Part shown: positions 9,181-18,553 of the stretch, piece by piece | Position numbering within the stretch: the first letter of the stretch is position 1 | How the letters are laid out: every line of letters starts with the position of its first letter | Assembly (NCBI RefSeq): GCF_009936045.1 | Contig: NZ_QWEQ01000015.1 | Coordinates: 1 to 64,000 of the forward strand | Source: Emergencia sp. 1XD21-10 | Lineage (GTDB): Bacteria; Bacillota; Clostridia; Peptostreptococcales; Anaerovoracaceae | DNA length: 64,000 nucleotides | Reading direction: 5' to 3' | Notes under the pieces: generated by a model | Database searches by the model: none | What the model was told of the DNA's origin: nothing | What the model saw: the letters and a program-made list of their open reading frames with translations, nothing else | Made by a program: the position numbers and the translations under genes

Positions 9181-9397
9181 GTATACATGGCGCCAGCCAT
9201 TCGCCAAACGCCATATTGGGATTCATTTTCTAAAAAACTGGCGTGCGCCTGCCGCCTGATACGTGCTTTTTTGATATTTTACTGTAGGATGCTAAAGTTT
9301 TTTCGACTATCTGAGCTGCATTTCTTTCTGCTGCCGCCATTTTTTCTAAAAAAGCTTTTCTATCTGGCACTTTCTCATAGGTCCGCGCCATGTATAC
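9181..9397. repeat. 13-bp inverted repeat pair
   Basis: GTATACATGGCGC at 9181-9193 recurs as its exact complement at 9385-9397. Related ATGGCG / CGCCAT words are scattered between and before them. The unit may be the end pair of a lost small element, but no terminal duplication is visible. Confidence 0.45.
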
Positions 9398-9887
9398 AGA
9401 AATCAAGGTCAAATATGGCGCGTGACAAATCCTCGGTATAGCTTGATTCTTATTTTATTCCCGTACACAAACCTGTCAAGCTAACTGCTTCAAGCAAGCA
9501 CTGGCCTAAAGCCGAAAAAAGCTGTCTCATTTTATATTGAGACAACTCTTCTCGATTTTTATGCATTTATTTTAATCCTTAAGATTTGGATTACTCCGTG
9601 ACTGCAGTAAATTGCCCAAATTTTCTCTTGAAATCGGTTGAATTTCCACCATGTCTGCCAGTGTCGGACAGATAGCAAAAATGAATGCCATCATCCCATC
9701 AATTGCAGCGCTGTTTTTCTTTCGTTGTCATTATCATATCACAACTATTATATTAAGTAAAACGAATGATTCTTATTTTATCATAAGTATCACTTATGAT
9801 AAGAGCACAAAAAATCCCGTACAAAGCTGCGCCGCAAAGAGGCGGTGCAGATCCGTGCAGGACTTTTGGATAAACGTGATTTACTCT

Positions 9888-10055
9888 GCAAATTGGGACA
9901 ACTCCATTATACGACTTGTGCCTTGCCAATCACTTCGTTCTCGGGTCACAAAAGCATAAGGAGTTTCCATCAATTTTCTTCGCAAATTGGGACAACTCCA
10001 TTATACGACTTGTGCCTTACCAATCACTTCGTTCTTGGGTCACAAAAGCATAAGG
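9888..10055. repeat. 74-bp direct repeat, two copies
   Basis: Copies at 9888-9961 and 9982-10055 differ at only two positions I can see. Each starts GCAAATTGGGACAACTCC and ends GTCACAAAAGCATAAGG, with a 20-bp spacer. They lie immediately behind the mreB stop. A third, partial relation (CCTTGCCACTC...) continues to about 10090. Confidence 0.8.
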
Positions 10056-10096
10056 TCTGCCTTGCCACTCGCGATTCCTCTCGTGGGGCAGAACCA

Positions 10097-11113
10097 TTAT
10101 AGATAAGGCGCTCTCCTATTGAGGGAATTGCCTTCCAGCGATTCCAACTCATTGAGTGCTTTACCTGTGCCGATGGCAACACAAGAAGTCGGGTCATCAG
10201 CAATACGCACTTTAATCCCAGTACGCGCTTCGATACGCTTGTCAATGCCGTAAAGTAATGCGCCGCCGCCGGTGATGACAATGCCAGAGTTACTGATATC
10301 TGCAGCCAGTTCAGGCGGTGTCTGCTCCAGCACACTGTGTGCTGCTTCGCAGATTGTATGAAGCGGCTCTTCCAGTGCTTCCATAATCTCTTCGGAGCTA
10401 ACTTCAACAGTCTTTGGAAGACCGGTTACCAAGTCTCTGCCCCTGCATTCCATCGTCATATTCTCTTCTCTTGGATACGCAGTACCGATAGTCTTTTTGA
10501 TTTCTTCCCCGGTTCTCTCCCCAATGTACAGCTTGTGTACTTTTCTCATATATTTAATAATGGAGTCATCGAACTTGTCCCCTGCAATCTTAACGGAAGT
10601 GCTTGCAACAATGCCGCCAAGAGAAATAACAGCAATATCCGTCGTACCGCCGCCGATATCGATGACCATAACACCGTCAGGCTGTGAAATGTCAATACCT
10701 GCACCGATGGCAGCCGCAACCGGCTCTTCCATCAGATACACATCCTTGCCGCCTGCCTGCGTTGCCGCTTCTCTGACCGCTCGCTTCTCAACTTCTGTCA
10801 CGCCGCTCGGTACGCAGACCATAATTTTAGGCTTGAAAAATCTGCCGCTGCCGCAGGTCTTTTTTATAAAATATTTCAGCATTCTTTCTGTAATATCATA
10901 ATCAGAAATCACACCGTCGCGCAGCGGTCTTACCGCAATGATATTAGCAGGCGTTCTTCCAAGCATCTGTCTTGCCTCTTCACCCACTGCCAAAATATCG
11001 TCTGTATCCTTATTAATTGCCACAACAGAAGGCTCATTGAGCACGATTCCTTTATTTTTTATATATACTAAAACATTGGCTGTCCCTAAGTCTATTCCTA
11101 CTTCACTTGCCAT
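10097..11113 (-). CDS. mreB: MreB/Mbl rod-shape actin homolog
   Basis: Actin-like ATPase that forms membrane-bound filaments and guides the elongation cell-wall machinery. 338 residues from the ATG that lies 7 bases after AAGGAG; the ATG two codons earlier sits only one base from it. Visible motifs are GIDLGTANVLVY (phosphate 1), VMVIDIGGGTTDIAVISLGG (phosphate 2) and ITGGGALLYGIDKRI (adenosine). The family's conserved SGVTEVEKRAV and EEPVAAAIGAG are intact. It is not next to mreC/mreD, so it is probably the Mbl/MreBH type, which in Firmicutes often lies near spoIIID (here about 5 kb away and on the opposite strand). Confidence 0.93.
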   Translation of the reverse strand: MASEVGIDLGTANVLVYIKNKGIVLNEPSVVAINKDTDDILAVGEEARQMLGRTPANIIAVRPLRDGVISDYDITERMLKYFIKKTCGSGRFFKPKIMVCVPSGVTEVEKRAVREAATQAGGKDVYLMEEPVAAAIGAGIDISQPDGVMVIDIGGGTTDIAVISLGGIVASTSVKIAGDKFDDSIIKYMRKVHKLYIGERTGEEIKKTIGTAYPREENMTMECRGRDLVTGLPKTVEVSSEEIMEALEEPLHTICEAAHSVLEQTPPELAADISNSGIVITGGGALLYGIDKRIEARTGIKVRIADDPTSCVAIGTGKALNELESLEGNSLNRRAPYL

Positions 11114-11321
11114 TTGCATACTCCTTTTCTCTAAAATCTACCTCTCCGCGATTATTTCTCTATAGCATTTGCAGACAAAGCCAACAATATACGCCAGTCA
11201 AATAAATTCTACGAAGAATCCAAAACGATATATGCAAATATTATATACAATTTTTGAAGTTTTTTCAATGCAATTGCACATATTTTCCATCTTAAGATTC
11301 ATTAAGATTCTGCTGCAGCAT

Positions 11322-13064
11322 TTAAAGGGCATATTTGTGCCTGTATTCCCTGAACATTTCCTTAAATGCAGGATCATCCATCGTCTTCAGCTTCCCCAAA
11401 TACTGATGGGCAGCAAAGGACGATTGAGAAAGTTCAATTACTGCAACGCCAATATTTGAGCAGTGAGCGGAAACTCTGGCATAATTGGTCATGATGTCAG
11501 AAAGAACAAAGCCCTGCTGAATGGTGCAAACCCCGCTCTGCAGACGCGAAATATGATTTTGCTTCACCTCTTCTGCCAAATCTCCGATGACTTCCTCCAG
11601 CGGTTCCACCCTATATGCTGACTCCATATCATTTCCGTCAAACGCTATAATTGCAAGCCCCATAATCTCACGAATTGCTTCCGTAGCAGTTTCAAGCTCA
11701 TGTCTGCCGCTTTCTGAAAGGACAAGTTTTTTCTCTTTCATTTCTTTTGCTGCTTCCATGATATGCACCGCATGGTCGCTAATTCGTTCAAAATCTCCAA
11801 TCACATGAAGCATTTTGGATATAGAATTACTATCTGCATCAGATAAAGCACAGGCTGACAGCTTTACGAGATAAGAGCCAAGCCGATCTTCATAGATATC
11901 TGCTTCTTTTTCCAGCTTAATGACCTTTTGCGCCTTTTTCTCGTCATAATGAGAAAATAGTTCCATGGCATTAAGAATTGATTCTTTTGCGATATGTCCC
12001 ATTTCTATGGTTATCTGTCCGCATTCCTGCACTGCAATAGACGGTGTATTTAAAAGTCTTTCATCAAGAAATGCAATTTCAGTCTCCGGCTCTTCCTTGA
12101 TACTGCGTTCTGCAATCTTTACAAGAAGCTTCGTAAACGGCAGCAGGAGCAGCGTAGTTGTAATATTGAAAATACTGTGCACCACCGCAATACCCGCAGG
12201 ACCAATTACCTCTGTCAGAAACGGCAGTTCTACCAGATAGTGAGCCACAAAATAGATAAGCAGACAAATGGCAGTTCCTATAATATTAAATGAAATATGA
12301 ATCACTGCAACCCGCTTTGCATTGCGGTTTACGCCGATACTGGATATCAGTGCCGTTACACAGGTACCGATATTTTGACCCATGATAATAGGGATTGCCA
12401 TTCCGTAGGAAATACTGCCCGTCAATGACAGCGCCTGCAAAATACCCACCGATGCCGATGAACTTTGAATCACTGCGGTCAATAAAATACCAGTTGCAAT
12501 TCCCAGAATCGGATTGGTAAATGCGGTTAAGATTGATGTAAATTCCGGCATATCTTTCAAAGGGCTTACCGCACCACTCATAAAATTCATACCGTACATT
12601 AAGATTGCAAATCCTACAAGAATGCTTCCGATATCTTTCTTCCTGCTGTTTTTCGCACCCATCATAAGAATCACACCGATCAACGCCAGTACCGGCGAAA
12701 AGGATTCCGGTTTCAGTAGCTTTATCAGCACATTATCACTTTCTACACCGACCAGACTGAGAATCCACGCCGTAATAGTAGTGCCAATGTTCGATCCCAT
12801 AATAACGCCTACGGTAGAAGCCAGTTCCATAATGCCAGAGTTCACAAGCCCCACCAGCATAACGGTTACAGCTGAAGAACTCTGAATTACCGCCGTGATA
12901 CCGATTCCCAGAAACAGGCTTTTAAGCGGGCTTGCTGTCATCCTCTTCAAAATGCCCTCCAGCTTACCGCCTGCCAGTTTTTCAAGCCCAGATGACATCA
13001 GGCTCATTCCGTAAAGAAACAGCGCCAGTCCGCCGAGCAGCGAAATCAGCGAAAACATATCCAT
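11322..13064 (-). CDS. Na/Pi cotransporter family protein with PhoU-like tail
   Basis: 580 residues. Two repeated transport units carry the QSSSA signatures of the family (AVIQSSSAVTVMLVGLVN and AVIQSSSASVGILQAL) in a membrane region to about residue 320; a helical PhoU-like domain follows, carrying the ISKMLHVIGDFERISDHAVHI segment. The protein probably imports phosphate with sodium. It lies 34 bp behind the PhoR-type kinase gene, and the unit begins with a PhoP-type regulator and a PhoP-box-like repeat, so phosphate starvation control is a good inference. A paralog is at 42260-44020. Confidence 0.88.
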   Translation of the reverse strand: MDMFSLISLLGGLALFLYGMSLMSSGLEKLAGGKLEGILKRMTASPLKSLFLGIGITAVIQSSSAVTVMLVGLVNSGIMELASTVGVIMGSNIGTTITAWILSLVGVESDNVLIKLLKPESFSPVLALIGVILMMGAKNSRKKDIGSILVGFAILMYGMNFMSGAVSPLKDMPEFTSILTAFTNPILGIATGILLTAVIQSSSASVGILQALSLTGSISYGMAIPIIMGQNIGTCVTALISSIGVNRNAKRVAVIHISFNIIGTAICLLIYFVAHYLVELPFLTEVIGPAGIAVVHSIFNITTTLLLLPFTKLLVKIAERSIKEEPETEIAFLDERLLNTPSIAVQECGQITIEMGHIAKESILNAMELFSHYDEKKAQKVIKLEKEADIYEDRLGSYLVKLSACALSDADSNSISKMLHVIGDFERISDHAVHIMEAAKEMKEKKLVLSESGRHELETATEAIREIMGLAIIAFDGNDMESAYRVEPLEEVIGDLAEEVKQNHISRLQSGVCTIQQGFVLSDIMTNYARVSAHCSNIGVAVIELSQSSFAAHQYLGKLKTMDDPAFKEMFREYRHKYAL

Positions 13065-13098
13065 AAATATCCCTTCCTCTCTCTATCTCATATTCTGT

Positions 13099-14448
13099 TT
13101 AAAATTGTATCGAAATATGTGTACCAACGCCGAGTCTGCTTTCTATTTGAACCTGCGCCTCATGATATGCTGCGCCGTGTTTGACAATGGACAGCCCCAA
13201 ACCTGTGCCGCCGATTTCTTTAGAATGGCTCTTATTGACTCTGTAGAATCGCTCGAATATTCGATCCAGTTCATCTTCAGCAATTCCAATACCGGTATCT
13301 GACACCGATACTGTTGGTCTTCCATCATTTTCCATAACAGAAACCGTCACGCTGCCACCCTCTCGATTATACTTTATCGCATTGTCGCAGAGATTATAAA
13401 TCATTTCTTCCACAACCTGCATGACAGCCTCAATATAAAGGGATTCTCCAATAAGTTTCAGCTGAATCTTCCTGTCTTCTGCGGCTTTATCCAAATGGCT
13501 CAGCACCTTTTGACAAAGCAGGTACAAATCAATCTGTTCTTTCTTTTCGGTAATCCGACCTTCGTCCAGCTGGGACAGTTTGATGATATCTTCCACCAGC
13601 ATGATCAGCCTCTGCGCTTCATCATAAATTCGGCCGGCAAACCGAGGAATATCCTCTTCTTTCACCATGCCGGCTTTTATAATTTCCGCAAAACCGCTGA
13701 TGGAGGTCAGAGGTGTTTTTAGTTCGTGGGACACATTAGCAGTAAATTCTTTACGAAAATCCGCCTCCTTAGTCTTTTCGTCCACATCAGTCTCTAGCCT
13801 GCTAATTCTGCTGTCAAGAGCCTGCCTCTGTTCCGCAATTCGCCGCACCAAAGGGCGCACCTCTGCATAAGTTTGCGCTTCCTGCGGATGTGCTAAGTCA
13901 ATCTGATTCAGCGGTTCTACAATTCTTCTGGCAATCCTCGCCGCCAGCATGGCGGACAGCAGCACCGCCATGAGTAAAACAATCAAAATAGGCTGCAGCA
14001 TGCTTAAAATCAGCGTAAAAATTGTAAACTGCACCTGAGAAACCCGAAGCACACTGCCATCGGACAACTTAACAGCGCAGTACATGGTTTTTTCCGCCAA
14101 TGTCTTAGAGTAACGAACCGCTTCTCCATAGCCTGACTTCTCCGCTTCTTTTACCTCAGGCCTGTCTTTATGGTTTTCCATCTCCTGTTTCCCTGCAGAA
14201 GAATCGTATTCCACTGTTCCATCTGCGGCAATTAGAGTAATTCTGTGATTTTCCGCAAGGCTCAATCCGTCAAAATAACCAGTACCACCTGTTTCTAAGG
14301 CTTGCGCCACAAGGCGGCTCTGCATGCGCAGCTCCTGCGCATACTGCTCATTATACTGCAGATACAGTGCGCCTAAAATAAGCACCAGACATGATATCCA
14401 GACCAGGATTGCCACCGAAAAAATCCCTCTGAAAATTCTATTCTTCAT
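13099..14448 (-). CDS. phoR: PhoR-type sensor histidine kinase
   Basis: 449 residues: N-terminal membrane helix (about 7-30), an extracellular sensor loop, a second helix (about 148-170), then a HAMP-like linker, the H-box FTANVSHELKTPLTSISGF, the N-box NLCDNAIKYN, DTGIGIAEDELDRIFERFYRV (G1/F) and GGTGLGLSIVKH (G2). Autophosphorylates on the H-box histidine and passes phosphate to the regulator encoded before it; the two genes overlap by 11 bp. The Na/Pi transporter behind it and the repeat in front support a role in phosphate sensing, though a PhoR symbol rests on context. Confidence 0.88.
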   Translation of the reverse strand: MKNRIFRGIFSVAILVWISCLVLILGALYLQYNEQYAQELRMQSRLVAQALETGGTGYFDGLSLAENHRITLIAADGTVEYDSSAGKQEMENHKDRPEVKEAEKSGYGEAVRYSKTLAEKTMYCAVKLSDGSVLRVSQVQFTIFTLILSMLQPILIVLLMAVLLSAMLAARIARRIVEPLNQIDLAHPQEAQTYAEVRPLVRRIAEQRQALDSRISRLETDVDEKTKEADFRKEFTANVSHELKTPLTSISGFAEIIKAGMVKEEDIPRFAGRIYDEAQRLIMLVEDIIKLSQLDEGRITEKKEQIDLYLLCQKVLSHLDKAAEDRKIQLKLIGESLYIEAVMQVVEEMIYNLCDNAIKYNREGGSVTVSVMENDGRPTVSVSDTGIGIAEDELDRIFERFYRVNKSHSKEIGGTGLGLSIVKHGAAYHEAQVQIESRLGVGTHISIQF

Positions 14449-15121
14449 CCTTTACCTCTCCAATTTTATAACCCAGCCCCCTTACGGTCTCGACGTAATG
14501 TCCGCAGGCGCCTAATTTCTGGCGCAATGACCGGATATGTACATCTACTGTTCTATTTTCTCCATCAAAGCCGTATCCCCAAATCCTGGATAGGAGCTGA
14601 TCTCTGGTAAACACATGCCCTTGCTGCTTCATCAGCAAAGCGAGAAGTTCAAACTCTTTCAGCGTCAGCGCTGTCTCTGTTCCATCTACTGAAACGATGT
14701 GTTTTGACACAGAAAGAAAAAGATTGCCGATTCGATACTCTTCCTGCTTATCCAAAGCAGATGCTCTGCGTAGAAGCGCTCTGATGCGTGCAAGCAGTTC
14801 CATCATGCCGAAAGGTTTCGGCATATAATCATCTGCACCGTAATCCAGTCCAATCACTTTGTCATATTCCGTTCCCTTTGCTGTCAGCATCATGACAGGC
14901 ATTCTGGCAGTTTTCACAGATGCGCGCAATCTTTTTAAAACAGATAGTCCGTCTTCTTCGGGCAGCATAATATCCAGCAGAATCAGCTGAGGAAGTTCCT
15001 GCTCCATCGCCTCCCAAAACAGAGACGGCACAGCAAACCCCTTTGCCGCATAACCTGCATTATTTAATGTATACAGCACCAGTTCACGAATGCTGTCATC
15101 ATCTTCTACCAAATAAATCAT
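14438..15121 (-). CDS. phoP: PhoP/PhoB-type response regulator
   Basis: 227 residues from an ATG at 15121 with AAGGAG 8 bases before it; a longer open frame upstream would cover the promoter and is rejected. Receiver domain with acidic pocket EDDDS, phospho-acceptor in LILLDIMLPEED, T in MLTAKG and K in YMPKPF; then an OmpR-type winged helix (LTLKEFELLALL, RTVDVHIRSLRQKLG, VRGLGYKI). It heads the regulator-kinase-Na/Pi transporter unit and has a PhoP-box-like repeat 60 bp upstream, which suggests it controls its own operon. Confidence 0.9.
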   Translation of the reverse strand: MIYLVEDDDSIRELVLYTLNNAGYAAKGFAVPSLFWEAMEQELPQLILLDIMLPEEDGLSVLKRLRASVKTARMPVMMLTAKGTEYDKVIGLDYGADDYMPKPFGMMELLARIRALLRRASALDKQEEYRIGNLFLSVSKHIVSVDGTETALTLKEFELLALLMKQQGHVFTRDQLLSRIWGYGFDGENRTVDVHIRSLRQKLGACGHYVETVRGLGYKIGEVKDEE

Positions 15122-15180
15122 CTCGCAGTTCTCCTTTGCTTCAAGTCTACTATAAGCCTGCTTAAAAAGCCAGAATTTTA

Positions 15181-15199
15181 ATGTTAAATTCATGTTAAG
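15181..15199 (-). promoter_or_regulatory. PhoP-box-like tandem repeat
   Basis: Read on the minus strand, TTAACATGAATTTAACAT: two TTAACA words exactly 11 bp apart, the spacing and word of Bacillus PhoP boxes (TT(A/C/T)ACA repeats). It lies about 60 bp before the phoP-type start. Confidence 0.6.
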
Positions 15200-15370
15200 T
15201 TTTCCCGCAAAACCAGAAAAGATACAAAGCCAAGTATCAGTTAAGGATTGACTTATTCTCTTGCGGCGATATACTAAAAGTATCATAACTTAAAATAATA
15301 GTTTATATCCGTTCCATGATTTATCATTATATAAATGCAATTTTAGACAAGGCAAGAAAAGGAGGCACCC

Positions 15371-16243
15371 ATGCAAATCATCCAATACGAAGTTTTACTG
15401 AAAGTCTTAGAAAGCGGTACATTGACTTCTGCTGCTGAAGAACTTGGCTATAGCCAGTCGGGACTGACACGCATGCTAAATTCCCTAGAAGCAGAACTCG
15501 GCTTTCCGCTTTTAGTTCGGGATCGCCGCGGCGTGCGTCTTTCTGCGGAAGGAAAATTGGCTCTGCCCCATATTCAGGCGCTCCTCAATGAACAGCGCCG
15601 CCTGCTGCAATGTGCCGCAGAAATTAAAAATCTGAACTTAGGGCTGATTACCATCGGTACCTTCAACAGTGTATCAGCACAGTGGCTGCCTGGTATCATC
15701 AAAGAATTTACAGAGCTGCATCCCGGTATCCGTTTTCAGCTGCTGCATGGAAACAACGATGAAATTGTAGAATGGGTACAGAATAATCAGGTAGATATCG
15801 GATTTACTCGCTACCCTACCGCCGAAGATTGCTGCGAAGTATTTCTCTATCAGGATCCTATCGTCGGCGTATTTTCTGCAGAAGCCCCGCAGGTAAATCA
15901 AACATATTTTTCTTTAGAAGAGTTGAAAACACTTCCTTACATTGCTTTAAACGAAGGCGTTGACGATGAAATTACAGAAGTTCTTACGCAAAGCGGCATT
16001 ACCCTTAATCCTGCCTTTATCGAAAGCGACGACCATGCAGTCATCGCCATGGTAGAACAGGGACTCGGTACCAGTCTGATGTCCCAAATGATGCTCCGCG
16101 GTTTTGACAGAAAAATTATTGCCGTTCCTTTAGCCCCGCCCAGATACCGCCAAATCGGTATGGCATGCAAAGATCTCTCTCTGCTGTCGGCTGCTGCCGC
16201 AGATTTCTGGGCTCACATACAAAGATGGACAGAAAAACTCTAA
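15371..16243 (+). CDS. LysR-type transcriptional regulator
   Basis: 290 residues starting 8 bases after AAAGGAGG. N-terminal winged helix with SGTLTSAAEELGYSQSGLTRMLNSLEAELG, then a substrate-binding domain from about residue 88 (ITIGTFNSVSAQWLPGIIKEF) to the end. It reads away from the phoP operon, sharing a 249-bp intergenic region. The CysL/YwbI-like plan (LEAELGFPLLVRDRRGVRLS, VRQG-like EQGLGTSL) is like that of the LysR protein at 8037-8918. No adjacent metabolic gene points to its regulon. Confidence 0.9.
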   Translation: MQIIQYEVLLKVLESGTLTSAAEELGYSQSGLTRMLNSLEAELGFPLLVRDRRGVRLSAEGKLALPHIQALLNEQRRLLQCAAEIKNLNLGLITIGTFNSVSAQWLPGIIKEFTELHPGIRFQLLHGNNDEIVEWVQNNQVDIGFTRYPTAEDCCEVFLYQDPIVGVFSAEAPQVNQTYFSLEELKTLPYIALNEGVDDEITEVLTQSGITLNPAFIESDDHAVIAMVEQGLGTSLMSQMMLRGFDRKIIAVPLAPPRYRQIGMACKDLSLLSAAAADFWAHIQRWTEKL

Positions 16244-16334
16244 CCTCTGATAGGCTTTGGTCCAGCTGCCTCCCGTTTCTTTCTATTGATTGGCAACCAC
16301 TTTCCATCAGCGGCTTTATAATCTGAATTCTTTT

Positions 16335-16363
16335 GCATATCCCTTCTCTTCCCTGCATATATT
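16335..16363 (+). promoter_or_regulatory. Sigma-E-like promoter of spoIIID
   Basis: ATA at 16337-16339, 16 bases, then CATATATT at 16356-16363. This matches the mother-cell sigma-E pattern ATA-N16/18-CATAnAnT (established for Bacillus) and lies 35 bp before the spoIIID start. Confidence 0.5.
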
Positions 16364-16397
16364 GGTTCTAACTTGAGTTTAAGGAGCGGTGTTTATT

Positions 16398-16652
16398 ATG
16401 AAGGATTACATAGAGGAGAGAGTACTTTCGCTGGCCAACTACATTATTTCGACCAATTCGACAGTCAGAGCCGCTGCAAAAGAATTCAAAGTCAGCAAAA
16501 GTACTGTACACAAAGACGTTACAGAAAGGCTGCAGGAAATCAGTCCTTCGCTTGCCGCACAGGTAAAAACCGTACTGGACGTCAATAAAGCCGAAAGACA
16601 TATACGAGGCGGTCTTGCCACCAGAGAAAAGTACAGTCATCAGGATGAATAA
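16398..16652 (+). CDS. spoIIID: Stage III sporulation transcriptional regulator SpoIIID
   Basis: Small DNA-binding regulator of the mother-cell programme, acting between sigma-E and sigma-K. 84 residues, normal for the family: MKDYIEERVLSLANYII, a helix-turn-helix TVRAAAKEFKVSKSTVHKDVTERL, and the conserved tail KAERHIRGGLATREKY. I chose ATG 16398, 11 bases after AAGGAG; a GTG three codons earlier is too close to that site. It is a stand-alone gene followed by a hairpin and then an insertion sequence. Confidence 0.96.
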   Translation: MKDYIEERVLSLANYIISTNSTVRAAAKEFKVSKSTVHKDVTERLQEISPSLAAQVKTVLDVNKAERHIRGGLATREKYSHQDE

Positions 16653-16680
16653 CATAATTGGATAATCTTTTAAATCATGC

Positions 16681-16699
16681 CCACCCTTCAAAAGGGTGG
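16681..16699. terminator. Hairpin behind spoIIID
   Basis: CCACCCTT and AAGGGTGG around three bases, directly before the left end of the insertion sequence. No T-run follows; the element may have inserted into the original terminator's tail. Confidence 0.45.
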
Positions 16700-16701
16700 T
16701 A

Positions 16702-16755
16702 AAAGGAGCTGTCGCACAGTTGACTTAAAAAGTCGACTGGAGCCACGGCTCCTTT
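16702..16755. repeat. Left terminal inverted repeat of the IS
   Basis: 54 bp, complementary to 18554-18607; palindromic within itself. Confidence 0.85.
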
Positions 16756-16800
16756 CGCTTCGTAATGCTTTTATGGCTTAACAACATTTCATTAGAATCA

Positions 16801-16852
16801 AAAAAGCAACACAAAGCTAAGGGCATCTAGCTCCTTGAGGTATGTTGCTTTC
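16801..16852 (-). terminator. Transposase terminator
   Basis: Minus strand AAAGCAACA...TGTTGCTTTTTT directly after the transposase stop, with a T6 tract. Confidence 0.7.
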
Positions 16853-16853
16853 T

Positions 16854-18500
16854 CTATGCAATTTTATCAATACAATGCAAGTGTATTCCCACTGTTCCAC
16901 GCTGAATTTTGTTATGCAGTTTTTCGATATTATGGGAAATTGCAAGAAGCACACATTCTGCATATACCTTTGCATTTCCTCGGCACAGGAACCTTCGGAA
17001 TCCCCTGTCCCATTTCAGGTCAGCAAAACTTCCTTCTGCCTGAATACTTCTATTGATTCTGAGTAAAATTCCCTGCTTACTGCTGATTTGCTGCAGGCAT
17101 TCTGCTCTCTGCCTTTCAAACTTTCTTGAAACTTCCAATGACTTAAAGCGTTCATCTACAGGTGTTTTAAAATGATTTCCCTTGATACATTTGTCTTTTA
17201 CGGGACAACCTGTACAATCAGCACACTTGTATACGGTTTTCGTCGAAATATATCCACTTGCTGTTTTCCTCTGTTTTGTTGCCATTGCAAATAAAGGATG
17301 CCCCTGACTGCAATAATAGCAATCCCTTTCAGAATCATAGACCATATTCGCACGGTTGCTGATATCCTTTTGATACTTTCTAGTTTTGGAAATTTCATAG
17401 TTTGTTGGTTTGATAAATCCTATCTGGTCATTGTCTTCTATGTAGGTGTAGTTTTCTTCGCTCTCGTAACCGGAATCCAAAACAATATTGCGGTATTTGA
17501 AGGACAAGTTCTCTTTCATTTCTTTCAGAAAAGAAATGGCAGTCGGTGTATCCGTTGAATTAGGGAATATCTCAAGCCATACTACATATTCTGCATCTAC
17601 TCCATGCTGTAGATTGTAGGCTGGTTTCAACTGTCCATTTTTCATATGATCTTCTTTCATTCGCATGAAGGTCGCATCCGAATCTGTCTTGGAATAACTG
17701 TTACGTGTTCCGCAGATATGGATTTTTTGATTGTATTCTTTCAATTTTTCCAGATAACTTTCCAGTTGTTCGATGTGTTTCTGAAGAAGTGCCTTTCTTT
17801 TTCCTGTTCCGTACACGAACTTGATTTCTTCCTGTTCTTTTATGGCATACAGCTGTTTCCTAAGCCTTTTGAGTGTTTTGATTTTTACTCTGCCGCCCCA
17901 AACTGGTTTCAATGCATAGGTTTCTACGCATTCTGAAACTAACAGCGCTGCTTTTTGACCAAGTTTTTCCTGGTTTTTGCTAACTGCTCTTTTCCATACA
18001 AAGGTGTACTTGTTAGCATTCGCCTCAATCTTTGTGCCGTCAATAAAGATGTTTTCTCCTGAAATTTCACCAAGTTCATAAAGCAGTTCACTGCACTGTA
18101 CAAGCAGCTGCTTTGCACAGGAAGCAAAGTGCAGACTGCGGAATCTTGCAATAGTTGCGTGGTCTGGTACTGGCTTGCCTTCAAGAAGGTACATGAAGTT
18201 AATGTCTCTGTGACAGGCACGCTCAATTTCTCTGGAAGAAAATCTTCCATCGAGGTAGGCATAGAGAATGATTTTCAGCATTTGTCGCGGGGTCACTTGA
18301 TTTTCTTTCAGAATACTGTAAGTTTCATAAAGACAAGTCAGGTCCATCTCCTCTACAAACTGACTTAGTAACCTTACGCTGTCGTTTTCCGGAATGATAA
18401 TGTTTAAATTCATCGGAATTTGAAGTTGAAAATATTTCTCGTTTGTTGTATAGTTTTTGTTAGTGGTAGTAAGGTTTTTCACACAAATATTATACCACAA
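16854..18500 (-). CDS. IS1182-family DDE transposase
   Basis: Moves the surrounding element by cutting at its ends. Up to 548 residues. The N-terminal part carries the family's DUF772-type region (MLKIILYAYLDGRFSSREIERACHRDINFMYLLEGKPVPDHATIARFR); the RNase-H-like core has FIDGTKIEAN (first Asp), VLDSGYESEENY (second Asp region) and a C-terminal AEGSFADLKWDRGFRRFLCRG with the catalytic Glu. A zinc-like cysteine cluster (YYCSQGH, CADCTGCPVKDKC) lies between. The start is uncertain: the extreme 5' end overlaps a TATAAT-like box, and GTG at 18482 or ATG at 18413 are alternatives. The frame is intact, so the element may be active. Confidence 0.9.
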   Translation of the reverse strand: MWYNICVKNLTTTNKNYTTNEKYFQLQIPMNLNIIIPENDSVRLLSQFVEEMDLTCLYETYSILKENQVTPRQMLKIILYAYLDGRFSSREIERACHRDINFMYLLEGKPVPDHATIARFRSLHFASCAKQLLVQCSELLYELGEISGENIFIDGTKIEANANKYTFVWKRAVSKNQEKLGQKAALLVSECVETYALKPVWGGRVKIKTLKRLRKQLYAIKEQEEIKFVYGTGKRKALLQKHIEQLESYLEKLKEYNQKIHICGTRNSYSKTDSDATFMRMKEDHMKNGQLKPAYNLQHGVDAEYVVWLEIFPNSTDTPTAISFLKEMKENLSFKYRNIVLDSGYESEENYTYIEDNDQIGFIKPTNYEISKTRKYQKDISNRANMVYDSERDCYYCSQGHPLFAMATKQRKTASGYISTKTVYKCADCTGCPVKDKCIKGNHFKTPVDERFKSLEVSRKFERQRAECLQQISSKQGILLRINRSIQAEGSFADLKWDRGFRRFLCRGNAKVYAECVLLAISHNIEKLHNKIQRGTVGIHLHCIDKIA

Positions 18501-18535
18501 AAACCCTTACAAGTGTTGAATTCGTAAGGGTTTTC
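18501..18535. terminator. Hairpin upstream of the transposase
   Basis: AAACCCTTAC and GTAAGGGTTT arms in front of the transposase gene. Such hairpins in insertion sequences usually block transcripts entering from outside. Confidence 0.55.
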
Positions 18536-18553
18536 TTGTTTTGAAATTAAACA

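Larger units (their letters stand above)
8988..10096. other. Gene-poor 1.1 kb stretch
   Basis: No convincing gene. It holds a 13-bp inverted repeat pair around 9181-9397, a short TGTCTCA/TGAGACA hairpin near 9531-9552 and a 74-bp direct repeat (9888-10055). A 60-codon frame on the minus strand (9230-9412) is alanine- and lysine-rich but has no ribosome site; it may be a decayed gene remnant. Confidence 0.6.

Noticed and set aside
9230-9412. Minus-strand 60-codon frame MTLISVYMARTYEKV...
   Set aside because: No ribosome site and no family; may be a remnant, kept only as a note.
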